From Syntrophomonadaceae bacterium (GTDB taxonomy: Bacteria > Bacillota > Ch66 > Ch109), in assembly GCA_012512295.1 (NCBI GenBank), contig JAAZDI010000346.1, positions 1 through 16,530 of the forward strand: a stretch of 16,530 bases of DNA. The letters are read 5' to 3'. The translations under genes were made by a program, and so were the position numbers. The notes under the pieces were generated by a model, which was given only the letters and a program-made list of their open reading frames with translations, searched no databases and was not told the DNA's origin. Shown here piece after piece: positions 1 to 6,124 of the stretch. Position 1 is the stretch's first letter. Each line of letters opens with the position of its first letter.

Positions 1-925
1 CTTCTACCGGGTACAGACCGCAATAAACCATTGAGGCTGCCTCTCGGTAACCAGGCAATGGGGCCGGAGCCGGGTTCTGCGCCGAGGTTATAGTATCACC
101 TACCCGGGTATCTTTGACGTTCTTTACGCTCGCTGCCACATAACCGACTTCACCCACAGTCAGCCGGTCAACCACCTTTAAGGCCGGATTAAAGACCCCC
201 ACCTCAGTGACTTCAAAGACCCGACCGGTTGACATCATCTTTATTTCCATCCCCTTAGCGATCTGGCCGTCAACCACCCGCACATAGGAAATAACTCCTT
301 TATAAGCATTAAAGTTAGAATCAAAAATAAGTGCCCGAAGTGGTTGCGCCATATCTCCCCGAGGCGGCGGAATTTTTTGCACTACAGCTTCCAGGATGTC
401 CTCAATCCCGAGCCCTAACTTAGCAGAAGCAAGGATAGCCTCGCTGGAATCCAGGCCAATGACCTCTTCAATTTCCTGTTTAACCCGTTCCGGCTCAGCA
501 CCGTGCAGGTCAATTTTATTAATCACCGGGACAATCTCTAAATTATTCTCAAGCGCCAGATAGACATTGGCCAGGGTCTGGGCTTCGATCCCCTGGGAGG
601 CATCCACCACTAAAATCGCTCCCTCACAGGCGGCGAGACTGCGGGAAACCTCATAAGTAAAGTCAACGTGACCGGGGGTATCAATCAAATTTAACATATA
701 GTCTTGCCCATCCCGCGCTCGATAAATCAGGCGAACCGCTGTGAGCTTAATGGTGATTCCCCGCTCACGTTCCAGGTCCATCTGATCTAAAACCTGCTCC
801 ACCATTTCCCGTTCGGAAAGGGCCCCGGTAAACTCTAAAATTCGGTCTGCTAAGGTTGATTTTCCGTGGTCAATATGCGCGATGATACAAAAATTGCGGA
901 TTCTATCCTGGGGTATGCTGGTCAT
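1..925 (-). CDS. lepA: Elongation factor 4 (LepA), N-terminal part, cut by window edge
   Basis: Translational GTPase that acts on the ribosome (back-translocation or initiation-related role known for the family). About 308 residues are visible. The ATG at 925-923 is preceded by a GGGGAAGGAG ribosome site. Seen motifs are the P-loop AHIDHGKST (residues 16-24), the G3 motif DTPGHVDF, the G4 motif NKID, a G5-like SAKLG, and the switch segment with RERGITIK. This order, and the short N-terminus before the P-loop, are those of LepA rather than EF-G or TypA. The visible part covers the G domain and the start of domain 2, and the rest continues off the left edge. It is divergent from nikR. In Firmicutes lepA normally follows spoIIP in the comE-holA-rpsT-spoIIP-lepA block, which supports the call. 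Confidence 0.96.
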   Translation of the reverse strand, partial: MTSIPQDRIRNFCIIAHIDHGKSTLADRILEFTGALSEREMVEQVLDQMDLERERGITIKLTAVRLIYRARDGQDYMLNLIDTPGHVDFTYEVSRSLAACEGAILVVDASQGIEAQTLANVYLALENNLEIVPVINKIDLHGAEPERVKQEIEEVIGLDSSEAILASAKLGLGIEDILEAVVQKIPPPRGDMAQPLRALIFDSNFNAYKGVISYVRVVDGQIAKGMEIKMMSTGRVFEVTEVGVFNPALKVVDRLTVGEVGYVAASVKNVKDTRVGDTITSAQNPAPAPLPGYREAASMVYCGLYPVE

Positions 926-1243
926 ACAATCTCCTTCCCCTGTTGTGCATTATTGTCCCAGCTTATCATTATGACTAAGCTAATTATCGTTTCATTAACT
1001 TATTTATTTTACAGTTAATCGGTAACATAAGCAATGCCGGACTGGCAGGCGCTCGTGTTTTAACTCGGTTAGCGCTCAGTCATGATTTTTATCTTTAGAA
1101 AGTGCGCATAGTGGGATAACGGTTTATAATGAAACTGTTAAGTTAAACGTTAAACGCGGGCCGTAAGGCACCTTACTCCTAACACTTTACGCCTAACAAA
1201 ATAAATGCATAATGATAGTAAATCTGCAAAGGAGAGTGCGCGA
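926..1243. promoter_or_regulatory. Divergent lepA/nikR control region with repeats
   Basis: A gene-free stretch between divergent lepA and nikR. On the + strand a perfect TATAAT lies at 1125-1130, but no good -35 is seen 17 bases upstream. The TATAAT is centred inside an imperfect inverted repeat, TAACGGTTT (1117-1125) and AAACTGTTA (1132-1140), matching at 8 of 9 positions. This is followed by a direct GTTAAAC doublet (1142-1155), a palindrome GTAAGG-CA-CCTTAC (1163-1176) and four tandem heptamers of form NCYTWAC (1170-1197). The E. coli NikR site GTATGA-N16-TCATAC is not present. The inverted repeat over the -10 is an operator candidate, possibly for NikR itself; this is inference. No convincing lepA promoter was seen. 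Confidence 0.45.
1170..1197. repeat. Four tandem degenerate heptamers (NCYTWAC)
   Basis: The four units are ACCTTAC, TCCTAAC, ACTTTAC and GCCTAAC, contiguous with no spacer. An inverted copy, GTAAGG, lies just upstream at 1163-1168 and forms a 14-base palindrome with the first unit. The array is in the putative 5' leader of nikR, 46 bases before the chosen start. Confidence 0.6.
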
Positions 1244-1660
1244 ATGGAGGAGCTGGTCCGTTTCGGGGTATCGATCAATCCACTGCTCTTAGAAAAGTTT
1301 GACCGCTTGATCAAAAAAAAAGGCTATCCTAGCCGATCAGAAGCCTTGCGTGATTTGATCCGCGATCACCTGGTCGAAGAGGAATGGGAATCAGATGACA
1401 CCGAAGTGGTGGGAACCGTAACCTTGATCTACGATCATCACAGCAGCAATCTGCTACAGCTGTTAAATGATATCCAACACGATTATCACCCGTTGATTGT
1501 CTCCACCTTACATGTCCACCTGGATCACCATAACTGTTTGGAGGTCCTGGTCCTTAAAGGTTCTGCCTCCGCCTCCCGCCAGATTGCCTCCCGCCTGATT
1601 AGTATGAAAGGAATCAAGCACGGCAAGCTAACTATTACTTCGACTGGAAAACACCTCTAG
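1244..1660 (+). CDS. nikR: Nickel-responsive transcriptional regulator NikR
   Basis: Ribbon-helix-helix repressor with a C-terminal ACT-like nickel-sensing domain; known members repress nickel uptake genes when nickel is plentiful. The chosen ATG gives 138 residues. The RHH region is residues 3-45 (VRFGVSIN..., then PSRSEALRDLIR). The nickel ligands of E. coli NikR (His76, His87, His89, Cys95) align with His79, His90, His92 and Cys98, in LHVHLDHHNC and the preceding QHDYH. The reading frame stays open to an ATG at 1205, but that start has no ribosome site and adds 13 unusual residues, whereas 1244 follows AAAGGAG at a spacing of 9. No nickel transporter or hydrogenase gene is in the window, so the targets are elsewhere. 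It is followed by a terminator and is probably monocistronic. Confidence 0.95.
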   Translation: MEELVRFGVSINPLLLEKFDRLIKKKGYPSRSEALRDLIRDHLVEEEWESDDTEVVGTVTLIYDHHSSNLLQLLNDIQHDYHPLIVSTLHVHLDHHNCLEVLVLKGSASASRQIASRLISMKGIKHGKLTITSTGKHL

Positions 1661-1675
1661 GCTTCACCCGATTCC

Positions 1676-1715
1676 AAAGCCCCCACTTTCTTAAGAGGGG
1701 GTGCTTTGTTTTTTT
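1676..1715 (+). terminator. Rho-independent terminator of nikR
   Basis: Stem AAAGC-CCCC (1676-1684) pairs with GGGG-T-GCTTT (698-707 of the same kilobase, i.e. 1698-1707) with one bulged T. It is followed by a run of T residues to 1715. It starts 16 bases after the nikR stop codon. Confidence 0.85.
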
Positions 1716-1716
1716 A

Positions 1717-1776
1717 TTGATATCTTATTTTTTCTAAGGCTATATTAACCGGTAAATCGCAAATACTAAAAGTATT
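1717..1776 (+). promoter_or_regulatory. Candidate promoter and operator of the 52-residue ORF
   Basis: TTGATA (1717-1722) and TATATT (1741-1746) are separated by 18 bases, close to the sigma-A consensus. Directly downstream is a perfect dyad AATACT-AAA-AGTATT (1762-1776), positioned where a repressor would cover the start of transcription. The whole stretch is AT-rich, so chance matches are possible. Confidence 0.45.
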
Positions 1777-1803
1777 AAAACAAAAAGTAAAGGAGGCTTA
1801 ACA

Positions 1804-1962
1804 ATGGGCTTTTTCCGAAATTTTATCCCCGGGGCTGGCAAAAAAACCGGTGCGATAAACGAAAAAAAGGAAGGGTACATTAAGGAAGAATTCCCAGGCC
1901 CTGAATTTGGGATGGAACAGTGGGTCAACTACTGCAATTCGGAAGATCATGATGAGGAATGA
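1804..1962 (+). CDS. Unrecognised small protein, 52 residues
   Basis: I do not recognise this protein. The ATG at 1804 follows a near-perfect AAAGGAGG ribosome site at a good distance, and a candidate promoter lies upstream, after the nikR terminator. The N-terminus is MGFFRNFIPGAGKK. The middle is charged and lysine/glutamate-rich. A segment with PGPEFGMEQWVNYC follows, and the tail is acidic (EDHDEE). There is no membrane segment or signal peptide and only one cysteine. The gene stands alone between nikR (same strand) and murJ (opposite strand, convergent). An open frame also exists on the opposite strand over 1740-1928, but it lacks a comparable ribosome site. The translation signals make this a likely real gene of unknown function. 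Confidence 0.6.
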   Translation: MGFFRNFIPGAGKKTGAINEKKEGYIKEEFPGPEFGMEQWVNYCNSEDHDEE

Positions 1963-2053
1963 TGCGGACCGTCAAGCGCCGATCTTCATTAAAGTCCAGC
2001 GCCATCAGGTTAGAATGCTTAGCGGCTGGGATCACTCCGAGTATTTCTATCTT

Positions 2054-3628
2054 TTAAGCTGGCTTGGCTCGGCGGCCATACCGTCGGCGCAGGATGCTAA
2101 GCACCATTTGGGCTTCTTCCATTTTAAACAGCAGGCTTAATCCGCCAAAAACCAGCACCCCCACTCCCACGCCAGCAAGCACGGTAAGAAACTGGTTTAG
2201 CTTGGGGTGAAATGCTAGCAGAGGCTGCAGCCAAATAACCGTCAAACTAGCTGCCACGCCCATGATCAACGAGGCGGTCAGAGTTCTGATAAATGAAGCG
2301 AGCAGCAAGCGTCCGCCAATATTTCCCAAACGAACCTTGGCCATAACTAGCAATACCACCATATTAAAGATACCGGCAATTGAATAAGCCAAAGCTAGAC
2401 CGCCGTGTCCCAGGTAATTTATTAGAACGAAACTAAGAATAATATTCAGTACGATAGTGATAACGCCGGCCGTCACGGGGGTCCGGGTATCCTGAATTGA
2501 GTAAAACACCCGATTTAAGACCTGAATAGCGGAATAGCCGAAAAGACCCAGGGAAAAGTAGAGCAAGGCTTCAGCAGTCGCCAGGGTATCGAATCGATCA
2601 AAGTTACCCTGTTCAAACAGAGCCTGGACAATCGGGACGCGCAAAGCAATTAAACCAACGGCAGCCGGCAGGGTCAAAAAAATGACGGTTCGGATTCCGA
2701 GTGACATGGTCTGCATAAAATCCTTTGTCTCTTTGCGGGCTGCCTGCTCCGACAAGGTCGGAAAGACCGCGACCGCGACGGCAATTCCAAAAACGCCGAT
2801 TGGCACTTGCATCAGGCGCTGAGCAGTGCGCAAGGCGGAAATCATTCCTTCAGGCAAGCCAGAGGCCAGATTTTGCGTCACAAACAGATTAAATTGAGTA
2901 ACTGATAAGCCAATCAGCACCGGCAGCATTAATTCCAAAATCCGTCTTACTCCCGGATGGGATAGATCAAAACTGAATTCATAGCGCAGGCCTAGTCGAA
3001 TCAGGGCTGGTACTTGGACCGCAAAATTTAGGATGGCCCCGGTAACCACACCGATGGAAAATCCCATGATTCCCCAGCGCAACGAGAGCAACCAGCCCAC
3101 CACAATGATCGCCAGATTATAAAGAACACTGCCAATCGCTGGACTGGTAAAGTGCTTATGGGAGTTCAAAATGCCCATGGCTATCCCATTCATGGCCATA
3201 AAAAAAGTCTGGGCAAACATGATCCGGGTTAAGGTGATGGTCAGTTCAATAGCCGCTGGCGATAGTTTGGGGACCAGCAGATAGACCAGTTGGGGCGTGA
3301 AGATTAAGCCAATGCCAATTCCGACCAGCATTAGCACCATGACAGTGTTAAATACAATAGAAGCCACCCGCCAACCTTCTTCCGGCTTGTCCGTCGCCAG
3401 GTAACTTGAGAAAACCGGGATAAAAGCGGAACTTAAAGCTCCCCCCACCAGCAGCATATACAGGAAATCAGGAATCGAAAAAGCGGCGTTATAGGCATCG
3501 GTATAACTGTTCTGCCCAAAACGGGTATAAATAACCACGTCTCGCACATAGCCCAACAATCGGGAAACAACCATGGTGATCATCAAGAATCCGGCCGCTT
3601 TGACCACCCGAGTACCAGTCTGGGACAT
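2054..3628 (-). CDS. murJ: Lipid II flippase MurJ (MviN family)
   Basis: Polytopic membrane protein of the MOP exporter superfamily that moves lipid-linked peptidoglycan precursor across the cytoplasmic membrane. Its 524 residues match the family length. The N-terminus shows the family pattern: an early helix with VVSRLLGYVRDVVIYTRFG, then DAYNAAFSIPDFLYMLLVGGALSSAFIPVFS. A later signature is LNRVFYSIQDTRTPV. Hydrophobic segments are spread over the whole length, consistent with about 14 helices, and the C-terminus is short and basic (RRRYGRRAKPA). The start is ATG with a modest GAAGG about 11 bases upstream. It lies downstream of spoIIP on the same strand with a 110-base gap. Paralogues of this family occur in clostridia, so whether this is the essential copy cannot be decided here. 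Confidence 0.92.
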   Translation of the reverse strand: MSQTGTRVVKAAGFLMITMVVSRLLGYVRDVVIYTRFGQNSYTDAYNAAFSIPDFLYMLLVGGALSSAFIPVFSSYLATDKPEEGWRVASIVFNTVMVLMLVGIGIGLIFTPQLVYLLVPKLSPAAIELTITLTRIMFAQTFFMAMNGIAMGILNSHKHFTSPAIGSVLYNLAIIVVGWLLSLRWGIMGFSIGVVTGAILNFAVQVPALIRLGLRYEFSFDLSHPGVRRILELMLPVLIGLSVTQFNLFVTQNLASGLPEGMISALRTAQRLMQVPIGVFGIAVAVAVFPTLSEQAARKETKDFMQTMSLGIRTVIFLTLPAAVGLIALRVPIVQALFEQGNFDRFDTLATAEALLYFSLGLFGYSAIQVLNRVFYSIQDTRTPVTAGVITIVLNIILSFVLINYLGHGGLALAYSIAGIFNMVVLLVMAKVRLGNIGGRLLLASFIRTLTASLIMGVAASLTVIWLQPLLAFHPKLNQFLTVLAGVGVGVLVFGGLSLLFKMEEAQMVLSILRRRYGRRAKPA

Positions 3629-3738
3629 TTAACAAGACCTTCTTTACCTACAAATATCTGATGGACCAATATGTTTAGGTCATTCAAATAAATTAAATAT
3701 AGCATGTTCAGTCGCAGCGATAAAGATAATATTTTTGA

Positions 3739-4851
3739 TTACTTTTTTATTACCTGACTAATCGCCTCGGCCAAAAGCCGAGCAGCTCTTTTAGCCTCCT
3801 CCAAGGAATTTCGATCATTACCTACCTCTACCAGAATAACTCCTGAATTCAGGTGCTGATTATAGGTCCCGGCCTGTACCCTAACTCCCCGGCACACACC
3901 CGGGTACAAAGAGTCTAGACTATCAGCGATTTTCTGCGCCAAGGCTAAGTTTTGGCGCCAATTGGGATGGGCCATTCGTTGATCGCTGCCAACAACGAAA
4001 AGAATTCGCGCCGTGTCTTGTCCATTAACCTTTTTGGTTAAGGCATCTTCCAAGTTTAAGGAGTCCCGGTGAATATCGATCAAAATCTTTAAATCCGGAT
4101 ATTGTTCCAGTAAGGCCCTGACCGTCTTAGCGGAATTGACGTAGGACTTGCTCCAATCGGGATAGTCATGAATTGTATCCACATAAACAGTGGGAATGCC
4201 ATACTCATTCTCTAAGGTTTGTTTTAAAGTTTGAGCAACTTGGGCTACCCCGCCATTTTCTCCCTCTACCTTCGCTTTTCCGTCAGTGGGAATGTAGGTT
4301 TCGGCGTTATGGGTATTATATAGGGCGATCAAGGGTTCCCCAAGTTTACCTTGTCCTATTTTACCCGAGGCCGAATCCTCTGGTTCAGTTTCTAAACCAT
4401 TAAACCGATCAACATCCGCAGAATCAATAGGCTCATCTGCCAAACCTGGCTCAGTTGGGGTTGCATTGGCTGGCACCATGATTAATTCTCGGCCTGTCCT
4501 TTCTAAAGTCGCCAACCAACCCATTTCAAGAAGCATCATCGCCCGAGGATCTGTGCCGGCATGAGCGTATCTTGTCCACCAATCATCAAAACGACTCGAA
4601 CCCCGAGACGCAAGACCCTGCTGTTGATCTGAAATATAAGGCATGCCTTGAGATAATGTCTCTTGCAGCAAGGATTCAGGGAGCTGAACAATCCAGCCGT
4701 TATCTACTGGCAAGGATATTTCCGTTGTTTGGCGATATAATAAAAGCATAATAAGGACGAGAATTAGCAGAATGACTAAAACCAGCCTAAGGGGTTGCCA
4801 CCGAGTACGGGACCGAACCCTTAAAGCGAATATTTGAAATTTCAAGGTCAT
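3739..4851 (-). CDS. spoIIP: Stage II sporulation protein P (SpoIIP)
   Basis: Peptidoglycan amidase/endopeptidase that works with SpoIID and SpoIIM to thin the septal wall during forespore engulfment. It is 370 residues long. A single N-terminal membrane anchor spans residues 22-39, followed by a variable linker rich in Pro, Asp and Glu (about 125-172) and then the catalytic domain from about 173. Seen motifs are NTHNAETY with His181 and Glu184, and ILIDIHRDS with His261. These match the two histidine regions essential in B. subtilis SpoIIP. The conserved HTH triad begins with Asn here instead of His. The ATG is preceded directly by a run of G (CCAGGGGGG), and no other in-frame start is available upstream before a stop. 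A sigma-E-like promoter lies upstream. Confidence 0.93.
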   Translation of the reverse strand: MTLKFQIFALRVRSRTRWQPLRLVLVILLILVLIMLLLYRQTTEISLPVDNGWIVQLPESLLQETLSQGMPYISDQQQGLASRGSSRFDDWWTRYAHAGTDPRAMMLLEMGWLATLERTGRELIMVPANATPTEPGLADEPIDSADVDRFNGLETEPEDSASGKIGQGKLGEPLIALYNTHNAETYIPTDGKAKVEGENGGVAQVAQTLKQTLENEYGIPTVYVDTIHDYPDWSKSYVNSAKTVRALLEQYPDLKILIDIHRDSLNLEDALTKKVNGQDTARILFVVGSDQRMAHPNWRQNLALAQKIADSLDSLYPGVCRGVRVQAGTYNQHLNSGVILVEVGNDRNSLEEAKRAARLLAEAISQVIKK

Positions 4852-4894
4852 CCCCCCTGGTGTACAGCATTAGAATATTACTCCTGATTATCCA

Positions 4895-4924
4895 ATTCTA
4901 TGCCCACAAGAGGAGGGGTATGAC
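4895..4924 (-). promoter_or_regulatory. Candidate sigma-E promoter of spoIIP
   Basis: On the minus strand GTCATACC (4924-4917), 14 bases, then CATAGAAT (4902-4895). This resembles the B. subtilis sigma-E pattern GTCATATT-N12-15-CATACAAT at 6 of 8 and 7 of 8 positions. It lies 43 bases upstream of the spoIIP start, and spoIIP is a known sigma-E-dependent gene. Confidence 0.5.
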
Positions 4925-4982
4925 AATTACCCAGATGGTTTACGATTTCAAATAACGAAACATCTAGCAAAAACCAGCGATA

Positions 4983-5017
4983 AAACAACCCTCGCTTAAG
5001 CCAAGTGAGGGTTGTTT
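4983..5017 (-). terminator. Terminator downstream of the holin-like gene
   Basis: An 11-base perfect stem, AAACAACCCTC (4983-4993) and GAGGGTTGTTT (5007-5017). On the minus strand it is followed by a short T run (TTTTATC). It lies after the stop of the holin-like gene and before the spoIIP promoter, so it should separate the two transcripts. Confidence 0.75.
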
Positions 5018-5074
5018 CATTAAGATGTTTATCTATATTAAATTTTATATTATCCTACCATATTTCTGCGGTAA

Positions 5075-5419
5075 TTAACGCAGTTCCGTAGGCACAAAAG
5101 CATCGATGAGACCAATTACCAGGGCAGCCAGCAAAGCCCCCAACAAGGATACAGAAAGCATATTGGGGATAATAAACTGAGCCAGGTAAATAACAATCGC
5201 CGCGGTAACAAAACCGACTATTCCACGACTCCTGGGGGAAATATTTTTGCCGAGTAGAGTTTCCGCAATATAACCTAAAATAGCGATGACGATTGCACCT
5301 GCCAGGGCTCCGGTAAACCCAGCGACCCGAATCCCAGGAAGAAACCAACCAACTAACAAAAGAACAACAGCGGATACAACAAAACGAATAATCGTGCCGA
5401 GAAGACTTTTATTATTCAT
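5075..5419 (-). CDS. Small four-helix membrane protein, phage-holin superfamily IV-like
   Basis: 114 residues, almost wholly hydrophobic, with four predicted membrane segments at about residues 8-28, 34-54, 64-84 and 88-108. The charged loop LGKNISPRSR lies between helices 2 and 3. The pattern resembles the phage holin family IV / YvlD-like proteins that are common as chromosomal genes in Firmicutes. There is no phage context here, so a lysis role should not be assumed. The start is ATG with a strong AAGGAGGTGAG ribosome site. It is divergent from rpsT and followed by its own terminator. It sits between rpsT and spoIIP, where B. subtilis and many clostridia carry the spore protease gene gpr. 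Its role may be in the envelope or sporulation, but this is only positional inference. Confidence 0.7.
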   Translation of the reverse strand: MNNKSLLGTIIRFVVSAVVLLLVGWFLPGIRVAGFTGALAGAIVIAILGYIAETLLGKNISPRSRGIVGFVTAAIVIYLAQFIIPNMLSVSLLGALLAALVIGLIDAFVPTELR

Positions 5420-5491
5420 TCTTTCTCACCTCCTTGTCCCGTATGACTAACGGCGATAATAGCTTTTCCCATTGGGGTTTAGTCTATACCA

Positions 5492-5533
5492 TTGACATTT
5501 TTGCTTGCATTTTCCCTATGTACGTGCTACTAT
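5492..5533 (+). promoter_or_regulatory. Candidate promoters of rpsT
   Basis: The best candidate is TTGCAT (5505-5510), 17 bases, then TACTAT (5528-5533) with an upstream TGC extended -10. A second, overlapping candidate starts with a perfect TTGACA (5492-5497), but its -10 (CTATGT at 5516-5521, spacing 18) is poor. Confidence 0.6.
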
Positions 5534-5563
5534 ATTTTTTGTTAACTCAGGTAGCATTGGTAC

Positions 5564-5586
5564 CGGTCTTGGACCGAAGGAGGTGA
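5564..5586 (+). promoter_or_regulatory. rpsT leader hairpin and ribosome site
   Basis: The leader holds a perfect small hairpin, CGGTC-TTG-GACCG (5564-5576). It directly abuts the ribosome site AAGGAGGTGA (5577-5586). The position suggests possible translational control, for example feedback by S20, but no known leader motif was recognised. Confidence 0.4.
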
Positions 5587-5591
5587 GCCTC

Positions 5592-5885
5592 GTGCCAAAT
5601 ATCAAGTCCGCCAAGAAAAGAGTCGAGATTTCTCGGAAGAGAGCAGCGAAAAACGCTGCCGCTCGATCGACTATAAAAACAACGATCAAGAAATTTCATG
5701 CAGCTATTGCTGCTGATTCCGCTCCGGAACAAATCCAAAGCGTGTTTACTAAAGCTATTAGTCTCCTAGATCGTGCTGCTCGAAAAGGTTTGATCCATCG
5801 AAATGCAGTTGCCCGTAAAAAATCCAAGTTGGCTAAAAAACTAAACGCCAGTCTTAGCCAAAGAGCAGAAACTAACGAAGCCTAA
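5592..5885 (+). CDS. rpsT: 30S ribosomal protein S20
   Basis: Structural protein of the small ribosomal subunit that binds 16S rRNA. The sequence starts MPNIKSAKKRVEISRKRAAK and is rich in Lys, Arg and Ala throughout, typical of S20. The GTG start at 5592 is chosen because it begins the conserved PNIKSAKKR segment and lies just after AAGGAGGTGA. The frame is open further upstream to 5505, but those residues run through the promoter and leader and do not resemble S20. The protein is 97 residues, slightly longer than the usual 85-90 because of the C-terminal tail. It is divergent from the holin-like gene and convergent with the pil genes, with a terminator after it. Confidence 0.95.
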   Translation: MPNIKSAKKRVEISRKRAAKNAAARSTIKTTIKKFHAAIAADSAPEQIQSVFTKAISLLDRAARKGLIHRNAVARKKSKLAKKLNASLSQRAETNEA

Positions 5886-5909
5886 GCTGAAGATGTTTGG
5901 GCTTTCCTG

Positions 5910-5945
5910 GACGTATTGATCTAAAGAGACGTATTAATCTAAAGA
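5910..5945. repeat. Tandem 18-base direct repeat
   Basis: Two contiguous copies of GACGTATTRATCTAAAGA that differ at one position (G or A). They lie between the rpsT stop and its terminator. No function is evident; replication slippage is a simple explanation. Confidence 0.7.
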
Positions 5946-5957
5946 ATAAAAAGAATT

Positions 5958-5994
5958 ATAAAACGACACGTTAGTATAAGGCGTGTCGTTTTAT
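5958..5994. terminator. Strong, probably bidirectional terminator
   Basis: A perfect 13-base stem, ATAAAACGACACG (5958-5970) with CGTGTCGTTTTAT (5982-5994), and an 11-base loop. T runs are present at the 3' side of the stem on both strands. It serves rpsT and can also stop transcripts from the convergent pil genes. Confidence 0.8.
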
Positions 5995-6022
5995 GTTAGC
6001 AAGTAAATAGTTTTAGTATCGT

Positions 6023-6093
6023 GTCATTCTGAGCGAAACAAAGTATCCTTCCCACGCTGAAGAGTAAGATCCTTCGCCAACGCTCAGGATGAC
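6023..6093. repeat. Dispersed-type inverted repeat element (CATTCTGAGCG family)
   Basis: The outer arms GTCATTCTGAGCG (6023-6035) and CGCTCAGGATGAC (6081-6093) are inverted copies matching at 12 of 13 positions. Internal parts (AAGTATCCTT and AAGATCCTTCGC) resemble the GTCATTCTGAGCG...CCTTCGC...GCTCAGGATGAC elements scattered in intergenic regions of many bacterial genomes. There is no coding capacity. It lies between the rpsT terminator and the pilO stop codon. Confidence 0.65.
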
Positions 6094-6124
6094 TTATGTC
6101 CGCTATTTTCATTTGTGGTTGTGC

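Noticed and set aside
1205..1243. Upstream ATG for NikR adding 13 residues
   Set aside because: It has no ribosome site. The internal ATG at 1244 has AAAGGAG at a good distance and gives the usual NikR N-terminus.
1740..1928. Minus-strand open frame opposite the 52-residue ORF with a hydrophobic C-terminus
   Set aside because: It has no ribosome site, and the plus-strand frame here has a strong one plus a promoter-like pair. The hydrophobic end comes from antisense reading of an A-rich leader.
5075..5419. Prophage remnant suggested by a holin-like gene
   Set aside because: No endolysin, integrase, capsid or att-like repeats are nearby, and such four-helix proteins are common chromosomal genes.
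5505..5591. Longer S20 reading frame starting in the promoter region
   Set aside because: The extra residues run through the -10 region and leader and do not resemble S20, whose conserved start coincides with the GTG at 5592.
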